A stretch of DNA of 21,869 nt from Chloroflexi bacterium UBA4733 (GCA_002404055.1 DHIZ01000137.1:1-21869), one strand, 5' to 3'; positions 1 to 7,974 are shown, numbered from the stretch's first letter. Numbers and translations are program-made. The notes: generated by a model from the letters alone, not told the origin.

Positions 1-9
1 ACACGTCTC

Positions 10-113
10 AAGCGTAGGGCTAACAACACCAAGCCTGCTGAAGCAGGCTGAGCGCCGTCGGATTCGTAGCCCAGCCTGCTTCAGCAGGCTTCGCCCGTGT
101 TAGCCCTACGCTT
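10..113. repeat. Nested inverted repeat (cruciform-type intergenic element)
   Basis: The outer arms at 10-25 and 98-113 are a perfect 16-base inverted repeat. The inner arms at 31-50 and 72-91 are a perfect 20-base inverted repeat, and each inner arm is itself a hairpin (AGCCTGCT-GA-AGCAGGCT). The two strands can therefore form either one long hairpin or two small ones side by side. A further imperfect hairpin, CCCTACGC-TTCA-GCGTTAGGG with one bulged T, lies at 104-124. The element sits immediately beyond the stop codon of the minus-strand transhydrogenase gene, so it could end or stabilise that transcript, but no U-tract follows. No transposase is visible. It resembles a REP or MITE-like dispersed palindrome. 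Confidence 0.85.
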
Positions 114-129
114 CAGCGTTAGGGTGCGC

Positions 130-1686
130 CTACGCGCTGACCGTGCCGTTGTTGCCCGTGGATGCAACAGGAGCGAGTTCGCGCACCAGCGCCGCCGCGG
201 CCGCCACGCGCTCTGCTTCGGCAACGGGAGAATCGGTGGTCGGCAGGTCGCTCAGCACGTCGGCCGATTCGCCGGCCAGGCGGTTCAGCCCGTTGTGGGC
301 GGCGATCTTGTACAGTTCGCTCAGCGTCGGGTAGTTCATCACGGTGTCGACGAAGTAGTCGACAGTGCCGCCCAGCGCCATCACGGCCTGGCCGATGTGG
401 ACCAGTTCCGCGGCGTTCTCGCCGATGATGTGGACGCCGAGAATCTTGTGCGTCTTCGGACTGAAGATGAGCTTGAGGATGCCGTCGCTGGCGCCGATGA
501 TCTGCCCGCGCGCCACGTGGCGGTAGTAGGCCTTGCCGATCTCGTAGGGGACGTTGGCCTGGGTCAGTTCTTCCTCGGTCTTGCCCACCATGCTCAGTTC
601 CGGCACGGAGTAGATGCCGTAGGGGAAGACCTCAGGCATGATGTTGAACGGCACGTGCGCCGCGTGGTTGGCGGCGACCCGGCCCTGGCCCATTGAGGTG
701 GACGCCAACGCAGGGAAGCCGACCACGTCGCCCACTGCATAGATGTGCGGCACGACCGTCTGGTAGTGCTCATTCACCGTCAGCTTGCCTCGTTTGTCGG
801 CCGCCAGACCGGCTGCGGCGAGGTTGAGGTCGGCAGTCGCCCCCTGGCGCCCGATGGCGTGCAACGTCTTCTCGGTGACGATGACCTTCCCCGAGGCCAG
901 CACCGTCCTGACGTGGCCGTTGGGCAGCACGGAGCAACTCTTCAGCGTCTCCCCCAACCAGAGGGTGACCCAGACGGAACGCAGGTAATGCGCCAGTTCG
1001 GCGGCAATCTCTCGGTCCACGAACGGCAGCATTTCGTCGCGGGCGTCGATCAGCGTGACGCGGGTGCCCAGCGCTGCGAACATGCTGGCGTACTCGCAGC
1101 CGATCACACCGGCGCCGACCACCGTTAACGTCCTGGGGATGTCGCTCATCGTGAGGATCGAATCCGAGTTCAGGATGTGCTCGCCATCGAAGGCGATGTC
1201 CCCCACTTGCGCCACCTCACTGCCGGTGGCGATGATGATGGTCTCCGCCGAGATCGTGCGGCTGCCCTCACCGTCGGCAAGTTGCACCTGGATGTTATGC
1301 GGGTCGACGAAGGAGGCTATCCCGCAGATCATGGCGATGCCGTTGCGGTAGGCCTGTGTCTGGACCAGGTCGCGCTCGCACTTCATAACATAGGAAGCGC
1401 GTGCGTTCAGGTCTTCCATCGTGATGCCGCGTTTGACCGCGTAACTCTCGCCGTAGATGGCGTGCTCGCGATAGCCGGAGAGGTAGACGACGGCCTCCCG
1501 GAAGGACTTGCTGGGGATGGTGCCGGTGTTGATGCAGGCGCCACCCACGACGGAGCGCTTCTCGATCATGAGCGTGCGCCGCCCCGACTTCACCGAAGCA
1601 ATGGCGGCGCGCTGGCCTGCCGGGCCGCTGCCGATCACGACGACGCCGTAGTGCGAATGGTCAGTCTGAGCGCGGACAGGAGCCAT
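130..1686 (-). CDS. sthA: Soluble pyridine nucleotide transhydrogenase (SthA-type flavoprotein)
   Basis: This is a 518-residue FAD disulfide-oxidoreductase-fold protein expected in the cytosol, where SthA moves hydride between NADPH and NAD+. The FAD dinucleotide motif GSGPAG is at residues 19-24, the second Rossmann motif GAGVIG at 191-196, and the FAD-contacting AVGD at 317-320. The active-site loop reads GGACINTGTIPSK (48-60). Cys51 is kept, but the second cysteine of the CxxxxC pair in lipoamide dehydrogenases is Thr56, so no redox disulfide can form. The C-terminal motif is NYPTLSE (451-457) where lipoamide dehydrogenases have HxHPT. Both features match SthA rather than Lpd or mercuric reductase. 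The ATG start at 1686 is preceded by an AAAGG ribosome site. About 48 residues of Ala-rich tail extend beyond the usual SthA end near residue 470. The next gene upstream, on the same strand, is 114 bases away. Confidence 0.85.
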   Translation of the reverse strand: MAPVRAQTDHSHYGVVVIGSGPAGQRAAIASVKSGRRTLMIEKRSVVGGACINTGTIPSKSFREAVVYLSGYREHAIYGESYAVKRGITMEDLNARASYVMKCERDLVQTQAYRNGIAMICGIASFVDPHNIQVQLADGEGSRTISAETIIIATGSEVAQVGDIAFDGEHILNSDSILTMSDIPRTLTVVGAGVIGCEYASMFAALGTRVTLIDARDEMLPFVDREIAAELAHYLRSVWVTLWLGETLKSCSVLPNGHVRTVLASGKVIVTEKTLHAIGRQGATADLNLAAAGLAADKRGKLTVNEHYQTVVPHIYAVGDVVGFPALASTSMGQGRVAANHAAHVPFNIMPEVFPYGIYSVPELSMVGKTEEELTQANVPYEIGKAYYRHVARGQIIGASDGILKLIFSPKTHKILGVHIIGENAAELVHIGQAVMALGGTVDYFVDTVMNYPTLSELYKIAAHNGLNRLAGESADVLSDLPTTDSPVAEAERVAAAAALVRELAPVASTGNNGTVSA

Positions 1687-1800
1687 GGGTCACGCCTTTC
1701 ACTCGTCTCGCCTACCGTCGCCCTTAAGGTAAAGTAGTTTAGTTAGTGGCGACACTGCTCCCTCCCTGCCGTCGCGGCCTTATCTAAACCGTATTCGCCG

Positions 1801-2121
1801 TTAGGGTACTCCTTCGGCAGCCAGCATGGCGTCGAGCGCCACCGCGAAGTCCACGTCCTTGACGCTCAGCGCGCCGTCCAGGTGGGAGTAGAGCTCGAGC
1901 TGGACGAAGCACCACTCGTGGAGCCGGATGTTCGGGTGGTGGCCGAGCCGTTCGGCCAGTCCCGCCACGCCGTTGATGAAGGCGATGGCGGCGACAAAAG
2001 AGTCGAAGCGGAAGTCACGGTAGAGCCGCGCGCGCTCGACCACCCAGTTGGGGTGGTCCTTGAGCGCCCGGTAGGCAGCCTCCGGCGTTATCGTGCGGTT
2101 CCTGCCGCTGGACTCAGCCAC
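1801..2121 (-). CDS. 4a-hydroxytetrahydrobiopterin (pterin-4a-carbinolamine) dehydratase
   Basis: The family dehydrates the 4a-hydroxypterin formed by aromatic amino acid hydroxylases; in bacteria it also has roles in pterin recycling or molybdopterin metabolism. The frame stays open to a possible ATG at 2253, which would give 150 residues. I place the start at the GTG at 2121 because a strong GGGAGGAG lies 9 bases upstream and the resulting 106 residues match the usual family length. The catalytic signature is present: His61-His62-Pro63, an aromatic residue at Trp70, His80, and Asp residues around 83-91 (HHPNI...EW...YSHLDG...KDVD). These correspond to the His-His...His triad of DCoH/PhhB. 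No phenylalanine hydroxylase gene lies in the window. It is transcribed divergently from the PRC-barrel gene. Confidence 0.88.
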   Translation of the reverse strand: MAESSGRNRTITPEAAYRALKDHPNWVVERARLYRDFRFDSFVAAIAFINGVAGLAERLGHHPNIRLHEWCFVQLELYSHLDGALSVKDVDFAVALDAMLAAEGVP

Positions 2122-2130
2122 AATGGAAAC

Positions 2131-2138
2131 CTCCTCCC
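2131..2138 (-). promoter_or_regulatory. Shine-Dalgarno site that fixes the dehydratase start
   Basis: Read on the minus strand this is GGGAGGAG, nine bases before the GTG at 2121. It is a near-complete match to the anti-Shine-Dalgarno sequence. No comparable site precedes the ATG at 2253, so the short form of the dehydratase is preferred. Confidence 0.8.
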
Positions 2139-2271
2139 AATCCGGCGACCACGCGCTCGCGCCGATCAGCCCAGTGTACTGGCGGCCGACGCCGGAGACA
2201 ACCCGGCACGCGGCTTGCTTCATTCCTTTTTGATCGGACGTGTTGACCGTCACCGCTCAAAGGAGGCAATC

Positions 2272-3036
2272 ATGATTCGTGCCACGTCGCTGCGGGGGCG
2301 CGCTGTAGTGGACCTGGACTCCGCGACGAAGCTGGGTCAGTTAGACGAACTGATTTTGGATCCAGAAGATAGGCGGGTGGCCGGACTGGCGATGAGCCAG
2401 GGACCGATGTTGCTGGGCGACCGCCACGAACGGCTGTTGCCGGCGTCGGCCGTCAATGCCATCGGTCCCGACGCCTTGACCGTACACGCGGGTGGCGCCG
2501 AGACCCTCCATGACGATCACCTCGCGGAGCTACCGCGCTTGTCCGCCATGACCGGGCGCAAGGTGGTGACGCATAGCGGCAAGATGCTCGGTGTGATTGC
2601 CGACGTGCTGATTGCACCGGAGGATGGCAGCATCATCGGCTATGCCCTGGACGGTCACGGGCCGGTGGGACGCCTGGAAGAGCTGTTCGGCAATGACCGC
2701 CGGGACGATGACGGCGACTATATCCGTGCGGAGGCGGACTTGCGCGTCGGCCCGGACCTGGTGGTAGTGCCGGACGATGCTGTGGTAAATTCACGGTCGG
2801 CCAATCGCCTGTTGGAAGAGGATGGCACCGAGCGCCAGGCAGCGCCGGTACGCTGGCTGCCCACTCTGCGCCGGCCGGGGTCGGGCAGCGCCTGGTTGGG
2901 TGGCGGCAAGCCGGTTGCTTCGGCTGAGGAGGACCCGGATATCGACATCCCCGTGCAGCACGTTCCGGCGCAGCCCGTCCAGATTCACGAGGCTCGTACC
3001 CGCACGGTCCCGGTAGACGGCACGCCAGACGTGTAA
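2272..3036 (+). CDS. PRC-barrel domain protein (two PRC repeats)
   Basis: This is a 254-residue protein of unknown specific role. The first PRC barrel covers about residues 1-80: it opens with 'RGRAVVDLDSATKLGQLDELILDPE', broken here as RGRAVVDLDS then a LGQLDELILD strand, and the ligand-face strand RVAGLAMSQG. A second barrel covers about 95-180 (GRKVVTHSGKMLGVIADVLI, IIGYAL). The C-terminal 70 residues are Pro/Glu/Arg-rich and probably disordered. PRC barrels occur in RimM, photosynthetic reaction-centre H subunits and stand-alone sporulation or stress proteins of Gram-positive bacteria, Chloroflexota and cyanobacteria. The ATG start is chosen because AAAGGAGG (2259-2266) lies 5 bases upstream, although the frame is open further 5'. 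No membrane segment or signal peptide is present. The gene ends 7 bases from the convergent RraA-family gene with no terminator visible. Confidence 0.8.
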   Translation: MIRATSLRGRAVVDLDSATKLGQLDELILDPEDRRVAGLAMSQGPMLLGDRHERLLPASAVNAIGPDALTVHAGGAETLHDDHLAELPRLSAMTGRKVVTHSGKMLGVIADVLIAPEDGSIIGYALDGHGPVGRLEELFGNDRRDDDGDYIRAEADLRVGPDLVVVPDDAVVNSRSANRLLEEDGTERQAAPVRWLPTLRRPGSGSAWLGGGKPVASAEEDPDIDIPVQHVPAQPVQIHEARTRTVPVDGTPDV

Positions 3037-3043
3037 GCGGTCC

Positions 3044-3784
3044 TCACTCCTCGCCGGCCGGACGCTTCGCCCGCCAGGCTGCAAACTCTTGCAGCGTGCG
3101 AGCATCCGGCGGGTACACACCGACGATGCTGCTGCCGGCCGCCACTTTGGCGAGGATGAACTCCTCGCGTTGCTCCTGAGCGTAAGCGTCCCGCGCCACC
3201 TCTTCCGCCACTGCCAGCGGTATGACGATCACCGCCTCGGCGTCGCCAACGATGACATCCCCCGGCAACACCGCCACGCCGCCGCAGGCGATGGGCACGT
3301 TGATGTCGATCGGGTGGTGGATGGTGAAAGAGATGTTGGGATGAGATCCGCCGGCGTAGGTGGGCAGGTCGAGGGAACGGATCGCCGGCGCATCGCGGAA
3401 GGCGCCATCGGTGACGATCCCGGCGGCGCCGCGGCCGGCGATGCGCGTCGCCAGAATGTTGCCGAGCGTGCCGGCGCGCATGTCGCCGCGGGCGTCGATC
3501 ACCAATACGTCCCCCGGCCCCACCTGCTCGACGGCGAGACGCTGCTTGTTGGTGCGGTTATCAAACTCCCCGCTGCGTTCCAGGTCTTCCCGCGCCGGAA
3601 TGTAGCGCAAGGTAAAGGCCTGCCCGGCCAGGCGCAAATCCGGCCGCAGCGGCGCGACGCCGCGCATGACCAGTTGTCGAAAGCCTCGCTTGTGCAGTTG
3701 ACTGCTCAGGGTGGCCGTGCTCACGTGTTTGAGTTGTTCGATGATCTCCGGCGCGATGCGCATGGAAGGGTCGAAGTCGGCCAT
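3044..3784 (-). CDS. RraA family protein (4-hydroxy-4-methyl-2-oxoglutarate aldolase-like)
   Basis: This is a 246-residue member of the RraA/HMG-CHA aldolase family, once misnamed 'dimethylmenaquinone methyltransferase'. Members cleave 4-carboxy-4-hydroxy-2-oxoadipate or 4-hydroxy-4-methyl-2-oxoglutarate to pyruvate with a divalent metal, or act as RNase E inhibitors. The family core is visible: PGDVLVIDARGD (90-101), the glycine-rich GTLGNILA (105-112), and the metal/pyruvate motif VTDGAFRD (124-131), with Asp126, Arg130 and Asp131 in the expected positions. A second conserved stretch, LPGDVIVGDAEAVIVIP, follows. The ATG at 3784 is chosen over a TTG at 3802 because GAGGAG lies 7 bases before it. 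No other ring-cleavage pathway gene is nearby, so the substrate is not defined. Confidence 0.82.
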   Translation of the reverse strand: MADFDPSMRIAPEIIEQLKHVSTATLSSQLHKRGFRQLVMRGVAPLRPDLRLAGQAFTLRYIPAREDLERSGEFDNRTNKQRLAVEQVGPGDVLVIDARGDMRAGTLGNILATRIAGRGAAGIVTDGAFRDAPAIRSLDLPTYAGGSHPNISFTIHHPIDINVPIACGGVAVLPGDVIVGDAEAVIVIPLAVAEEVARDAYAQEQREEFILAKVAAGSSIVGVYPPDARTLQEFAAWRAKRPAGEE

Positions 3785-3910
3785 CTTTCTACTCCTCAAC
3801 AAGGAATTACCGTTTCAGCGAAGTGAGTGTACTGCGGGGATGGCAAACGCCTATTTGCTCCGCCCAGGCAGTCCGAAGTCGGGAGCGACGGTTAGACTGT
3901 CGGTGAAGCA

Positions 3911-4360
3911 ATGACTGACATCCCGACATTTTCTCTAGTAGCCGCTATCCGGCCCCTATCGCTGCAGGCGGAGCGGCAGACGGCGTACCGCTCCCGGCTC
4001 CGCGCCGAGGCTGTGGAGGCTCATGGAACCCGTGGCTTCCTGCAAGGCGACCTGTATGCGCGCATCATCTGGTTTCACCGTGATAAGACGACACGCGACG
4101 TTGACAATATAACCAAGGCGATACTGGACACCTTGAAGGGCGTCGTCTTCGGCGACGATCACCCGGGGCGAAAGTGCGTCACCGAAAGGGTCGATCAGGG
4201 ACGGAACTATGAAGTCACGGAGCCTCGCATTGCTGACTGGGCCTACGAACGGTTGCTTGGTTTTCTGGAACGAGACATTGCCGATATCCTGTACGTTGAA
4301 GTTGGACCCGTAGTCGGCCAGCGCGTGATCTTCGGGCCGATAGATGGAGGTAGCGAGTGA
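3911..4360 (+). CDS. RusA-like Holliday junction resolvase
   Basis: The 149-residue protein carries the RusA signature RDVDNITKAILDTLKG (62-77) followed by GDD (81-83). Asp63, Asp65 and Asp82/83 correspond to the metal-binding acids of E. coli RusA, and Lys69 lies where a conserved lysine is found. RusA enzymes are homodimeric Mg2+-dependent nucleases that cut four-way DNA junctions, mostly carried by prophages and other mobile DNA. The length is slightly above the usual 120-140. It overlaps the next gene by four bases (GTGA), so the two are translated together. GC is visibly lower than in flanking genes: I count 48% in the row 4081-4140 against 70% in the row 13501-13560, which suggests acquisition. 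No phage structural or integrase gene is nearby. Confidence 0.8.
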   Translation: MTDIPTFSLVAAIRPLSLQAERQTAYRSRLRAEAVEAHGTRGFLQGDLYARIIWFHRDKTTRDVDNITKAILDTLKGVVFGDDHPGRKCVTERVDQGRNYEVTEPRIADWAYERLLGFLERDIADILYVEVGPVVGQRVIFGPIDGGSE

Positions 4361-4959
4361 CTGCAGCCGTTGAGTACTTAGAGGCCGCGAAGGTTGAGGA
4401 GATTGCCGAAAGCCTGCGATCTCAAGGATTCCAAGTTGATGTGCCTAAGGCAAATGGGACTGCGCCTTTCGACCTTGTCGCCCATAAAGGCGACAAACAC
4501 GTCGCGGTGGAGGTACGAGAACGGACGGCGCTTCGTGGAACAGCGCAGGAAATCCGTGACCTTCGCCGGCTTGCGCATAACGACGGCTATACGGAATTTC
4601 GGCTCGTCGTGGTAACGCCGCCTCACGAAGCTCAGGTAGATATCCCAGGGCTAAGTCGTGTATTGCAGGAAGCATTGCGGAAACACGTCCCCCCCGTACT
4701 TGGAGCGCTTGCCGCTCGGATGTCGGTCGATTCTGTGGACATGCTGGAGATTGATGCGGTGCGAATCACTCAGGAGGCCATTGACGTTGCCGGCAATGGC
4801 GTCGTGAACATCGTTCGTCGGGATAGGAGCAGCCAGTCACTGGACGAGAGCACTGTGGAAACGGACTTCCCCTTCAAATTTCATGTATTGCTGGACCGTG
4901 ATGTCTCACTGAGGGAGATATACGAACTCACTGTAGACACTTCGAGTTACGACGAGTAA
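4357..4959 (+). CDS. Predicted PD-(D/E)XK-fold nuclease-like protein, partner of the RusA-like gene
   Basis: The protein has 200 residues and I do not recognise it as a named family with certainty. Residues 10-60 have the layout of a restriction-endonuclease-like core: an N-terminal helix, AESLRSQGFQVDV, then FDLVAHKGDKHVAVEVRERT (38-57). Asp39 and the Glu52-Val-Arg54 pair would be the D...ExK active site with Arg in place of the usual Lys. The C-terminal 100 residues have no motif I can name. The GTG start lies inside the stop of the RusA-like gene (GTGA overlap), so it is almost certainly co-translated. GC is low (53% in the row 4381-4440, 47% in the row 4861-4920). It could be a nuclease in a two-gene DNA-processing or defence unit, or a non-catalytic DNA-binding partner. 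Confidence 0.6.
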   Translation: MTAAVEYLEAAKVEEIAESLRSQGFQVDVPKANGTAPFDLVAHKGDKHVAVEVRERTALRGTAQEIRDLRRLAHNDGYTEFRLVVVTPPHEAQVDIPGLSRVLQEALRKHVPPVLGALAARMSVDSVDMLEIDAVRITQEAIDVAGNGVVNIVRRDRSSQSLDESTVETDFPFKFHVLLDRDVSLREIYELTVDTSSYDE

Positions 4960-5039
4960 GGGGATGTCTACGGTTTCAGGTACTGTTAAGGCGGTTTCCT
5001 GCGCCATGCGTTGGCGGACTGTTGGCAGATGGCGTTCGC

Positions 5040-6518
5040 TCAGGAAAGCAGCGGGGTGATCTGCTCCTGGGCCGATTTCGCCACGGTATCCGCCGGGCGG
5101 GCGCCGCTCCAGAGGAAGGCCAGTTGGGTGTTCAGGGCGTCGTTGATGCGTGACCAGTTGGGGTGATGGGGCACGAAGCCGGTCCCAGTGGCGTCGGCAA
5201 CCTGGGCGAAGACCTGGTTCACCTCCGCTCCCACCCAGGACGGTTGCACCGAAGCCAGGAACTTGGGGTCGTTGGCGACACTGCGCCGCGACGGGTAGCC
5301 GCCGAACTGGGTGAAACGGGCGAGTTGGGAAGCGGCAGAGGCCAGATATTGCAGCAGGAGCCAGGCCTCGTCGGGATGCTTGTTCGGCGTCTCGATCACG
5401 AGTTGTAGCGGCGTGATCTGCGAGCCGCTATGTCCGCTGGCGGACACTTTGGGCACGGGCGCCGCCGCAATCTTGAAAGGAGCCGTTTGGTACACCGTGC
5501 CCAGCGCGCCGCGATTGACGATCACCATGGCGACTTTGCCGGCCAGGAAGGCGTTGGCGCCGAGGCTCGCCATCTGAGCTGGCAGTGGGTTGACGTGATA
5601 CTTGTTGTTGAGATCGCCAAGGTAGTTCAGCACCTGGAGGGCGTGCGGGCTGTCCATCGTCGCCGTGTTGGTCGTCGTGTCGATCACGTTGGCGTCGTTG
5701 GCGAAGAGAAAGGAGAGCAAGTTCGCGCCGCCGCCGGTGAAGGTGCAGCCGAACTGCGTGGTGGTGCCGCCGCTGCCTTTGGTCAGTTGTTGCGCCGTCT
5801 TCAGGCAGTCGTCCCAGGTCCAGGCCGCGGTCGGCGCCGGCACGGAATTGGTCTGAAAGAGGTCGGCATTATAGGCGACCACCACCGGGCTGCCGTCCGG
5901 CGGGATGCCGAACTGCTTGGCCTGGTACTGGCCATCGGCCCAGTGCGCCGGGAAGAAGTCGCTCTTGTTGAGCGTGGTGCTGCGGGCGATATATTGGTCC
6001 AGCGGGATAACGGCTGTCTTGCTGGCGAACACCGTCAGATCACCGGGCACAAGGCCAACCACGTCGTGGACCACGCCACCGGCGATTTCCGTGAGGAGCT
6101 TCGCCTGGTAGTTGGCATTCGGCGCCGAGACGAACGTCGCTTTGGATCCCGGGTACGCCGCGCTCCAGCCGCTGAGCATGGCGATGTACGCTTTGTCTTC
6201 AGCCGGACTGCCGGAGGGGCGCATGAACTCCAGCGCCGTGACGGCCGCCGTTGCTCTGGTGGCGGCAGCGGGTGTACTGGCCGTCGTGCTACCCGTTCCC
6301 CTGGACGTGGCGGCAGCTACAGCGCTGGCGGCCGTGGACGTGGCGCTGCTCCTACCCTGGGTTAACGACGCCGTTCGACTCGTCGTGTGTACGGCGCTGG
6401 TGCTGGCGGTGCTCACCGCCGTTTGACCGCAGGCGGCCAGCAGCGAGGCGGCCAATAAGGCAGCGGCGCCGCAAGCCGCACGAACGAGGGTTCGACGACT
6501 CAGACGCTGTACTCCCAT
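5040..6518 (-). CDS. Extracellular solute-binding lipoprotein (sugar-type, ABC family 1)
   Basis: This is a 492-residue lipoprotein. The N-terminus has a twin-arginine stretch (SRRTLV, residues 7-12), a hydrophobic Ala/Leu segment and a lipobox LLAAC with Cys30 as the lipidation site. This suggests Tat-dependent export and anchoring to the outer face of the membrane. Residues 33-92 are a Ser/Thr/Ala-rich linker. The binding domain starts near residue 93 and shows the family pattern: AYIAMLSGWSAAYPG, a YQAKLLTEIAGG segment, GIPPDGSPVVVAYN hinge and WTWDDCLKTAQQL. Members bind sugars or other organic solutes for import. No permease or ATPase gene lies next to it, which is unusual. It starts 27 bases after the sulfatase stop and has AAAGGA as ribosome site, so the two are probably one operon and the ligand may be a desulfated sugar. 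Confidence 0.85.
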   Translation of the reverse strand: MGVQRLSRRTLVRAACGAAALLAASLLAACGQTAVSTASTSAVHTTSRTASLTQGRSSATSTAASAVAAATSRGTGSTTASTPAAATRATAAVTALEFMRPSGSPAEDKAYIAMLSGWSAAYPGSKATFVSAPNANYQAKLLTEIAGGVVHDVVGLVPGDLTVFASKTAVIPLDQYIARSTTLNKSDFFPAHWADGQYQAKQFGIPPDGSPVVVAYNADLFQTNSVPAPTAAWTWDDCLKTAQQLTKGSGGTTTQFGCTFTGGGANLLSFLFANDANVIDTTTNTATMDSPHALQVLNYLGDLNNKYHVNPLPAQMASLGANAFLAGKVAMVIVNRGALGTVYQTAPFKIAAAPVPKVSASGHSGSQITPLQLVIETPNKHPDEAWLLLQYLASAASQLARFTQFGGYPSRRSVANDPKFLASVQPSWVGAEVNQVFAQVADATGTGFVPHHPNWSRINDALNTQLAFLWSGARPADTVAKSAQEQITPLLS

Positions 6519-6545
6519 GTCACACGGTTCCTTTCTCTCTGGTCG

Positions 6546-7925
6546 TCAACTGACCGATGGGGACGGGTCGGACGACCGCAGCGCAAGGAAGTCCCCAGTC
6601 CTACGTTGCCAGGCTGCCATTTCCTCCGCCAATCTTCGAAGGTGCTCTTTTTGCGTGGGGTCAGAAGAAAGATCGTGCATCTCCCACGGGTCATCTTTCA
6701 AATGGAAGAGCTGGGTGCGGTTACTGCCCACGGCAGGGTCGCCTGACCGGTAGTAGCGTATCAGCTTCCAGTCGCCATCGCTGACAGCGCGCTGCACATC
6801 CTTATACATGGCAAAGACGCTGTCGCGCCAGGGGGCATCGTTGTTGGTCAACAGGGGCAGCAAGCTCCGGCCCTCGACGGTGCTGGGGACGGGAATGCCG
6901 GCCAGGGCGCAAAGGGTAGGGAAGCCGTCGGCGTGGTGGGTCAGGGCCCGGACCGTGTTGCCGGCCGGGAGGCCGGGTCCGGCCATGATGCGCGGCACGC
7001 GGATGCTGTGCTCGTAGAGGTTCTGCTTGCCTAGCAGGCCGTGCTGCCCAACCGCCAGCCCGTGGTCAGCAGTGTAGACGACGATGGTGTGGCCGGCGTC
7101 GCCCCGTTCCGCAAGCGCAGCCAGGATGCGGCCGATCTGGGCATCAAGGCTGCTGATCATGGCGTAGTAGTCGGCGATGTGCTGGCGAATGACCGCCGGC
7201 GTGCGCGGGAAGGGGGCCAGGAGCTCGTCCCGCACGCGCATTTCGCCGTTATCGAAAGGGTGTTCCGGCAGGAAGTTCGGCGGCAGCGTGATGCGCTGCG
7301 GGTCGTAGAGCGCCGCGAACTCGGGCGGCGCCGTGCGCGGGTCGTGCGGGGCGGTGAAGGCGACGTAGAGGAAGTAGGGGGCGTCACCCTGAAAGTCGCG
7401 CAAGAACTGGATGCCGGCATCGGCGAACAATGCGCTTGAGAACTGTTCCCGTATCTGCCGCGCTTCGACCGGGTATTGCCCCGTCGGGTCGTAGTCGAAG
7501 GTGGGGACCCTCCACTGGTCGCTCATCCCGCCGAAGAAGAGGCGGGAGCCACCGGCGAAGCCCCTGGTGAAGCTCGCCTTGTCGTTGTGCCACTTGCCCA
7601 CGCCGTAGGTGTGATAGCCGGCAGCGCGCAAGACCTCCGGCAGCGTCGCTAACGCCGGGTTGATCGTGAGCGAACCGGGGCCATCACCCGGCACTGGATG
7701 GATGGAGGCGCGCAACGGGTTGGTACCGGTGAGCAGGGCGGCACGGCTGGGGACGCAGACGGCCGGACTCATGCCGCCCATGGTGTACGCCCGCCGGAAG
7801 GAGACGCCACGCTCGGCCAATCCGTCGAGGACGGGCGTCTGGACTTCTGGGTTGCCGAAGGCATGAATGGCGTCGCCGCGGTGATCGTCGGCGATCAGGA
7901 AGATGATGTTCGGCCGGTCGCTCAA
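6546..7925 (-). CDS. Sulfatase (arylsulfatase/choline-sulfatase-like, formylglycine type)
   Basis: Sulfatases hydrolyse sulfate esters using a formylglycine made from a cysteine. This one has 459 residues when started at the TTG at 7925 (residues MSDRPNIIF), which is preceded by AAGGG. The frame is open to 8105, but the extra 60 residues look non-coding and overlap a structured RNA region. Asp13-Asp14 of LIADDH are metal ligands, and the sulfatase signature CVPSRAALLTG has Cys57-x-Pro-Ser-Arg61, the site of conversion to formylglycine. Downstream are the second-metal motif YTADHG and the GKQNLYEHSIRVP block with the conserved Lys and His. No signal peptide is seen, so it is probably cytoplasmic. 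No dedicated formylglycine-generating enzyme gene is in the window. It precedes the solute-binding protein in the same direction. Confidence 0.87.
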   Translation of the reverse strand: MSDRPNIIFLIADDHRGDAIHAFGNPEVQTPVLDGLAERGVSFRRAYTMGGMSPAVCVPSRAALLTGTNPLRASIHPVPGDGPGSLTINPALATLPEVLRAAGYHTYGVGKWHNDKASFTRGFAGGSRLFFGGMSDQWRVPTFDYDPTGQYPVEARQIREQFSSALFADAGIQFLRDFQGDAPYFLYVAFTAPHDPRTAPPEFAALYDPQRITLPPNFLPEHPFDNGEMRVRDELLAPFPRTPAVIRQHIADYYAMISSLDAQIGRILAALAERGDAGHTIVVYTADHGLAVGQHGLLGKQNLYEHSIRVPRIMAGPGLPAGNTVRALTHHADGFPTLCALAGIPVPSTVEGRSLLPLLTNNDAPWRDSVFAMYKDVQRAVSDGDWKLIRYYRSGDPAVGSNRTQLFHLKDDPWEMHDLSSDPTQKEHLRRLAEEMAAWQRRTGDFLALRSSDPSPSVS

Positions 7926-7974
7926 CGCAATGTCACCCTTCAATTGGTCGCCACTCGCATGTTCACCGGGCTTA

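Noticed and set aside
1..129. CRISPR repeat
   Set aside because: Repeats are inverted, not direct, with only two copies and no regular spacers.
130..1686. Dihydrolipoamide dehydrogenase or mercuric reductase for the flavoprotein
   Set aside because: The second redox cysteine is Thr56 and the C-terminal motif is NYPT rather than HxHPT; both fit SthA.
1882..2271. 5' extension of the PRC-barrel frame
   Set aside because: It is antisense to the pterin dehydratase. The ATG at 2272 has a strong ribosome site and starts exactly at the first barrel strand.
3089..3826. 245-codon plus-strand frame opposite the RraA-family gene
   Set aside because: It is an antisense shadow; the RraA motifs are on the minus strand.
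5430..6365. 311-codon plus-strand frame opposite the solute-binding protein
   Set aside because: It is an Arg/Gly/Val-rich shadow frame; the minus strand has a lipobox and family motifs.
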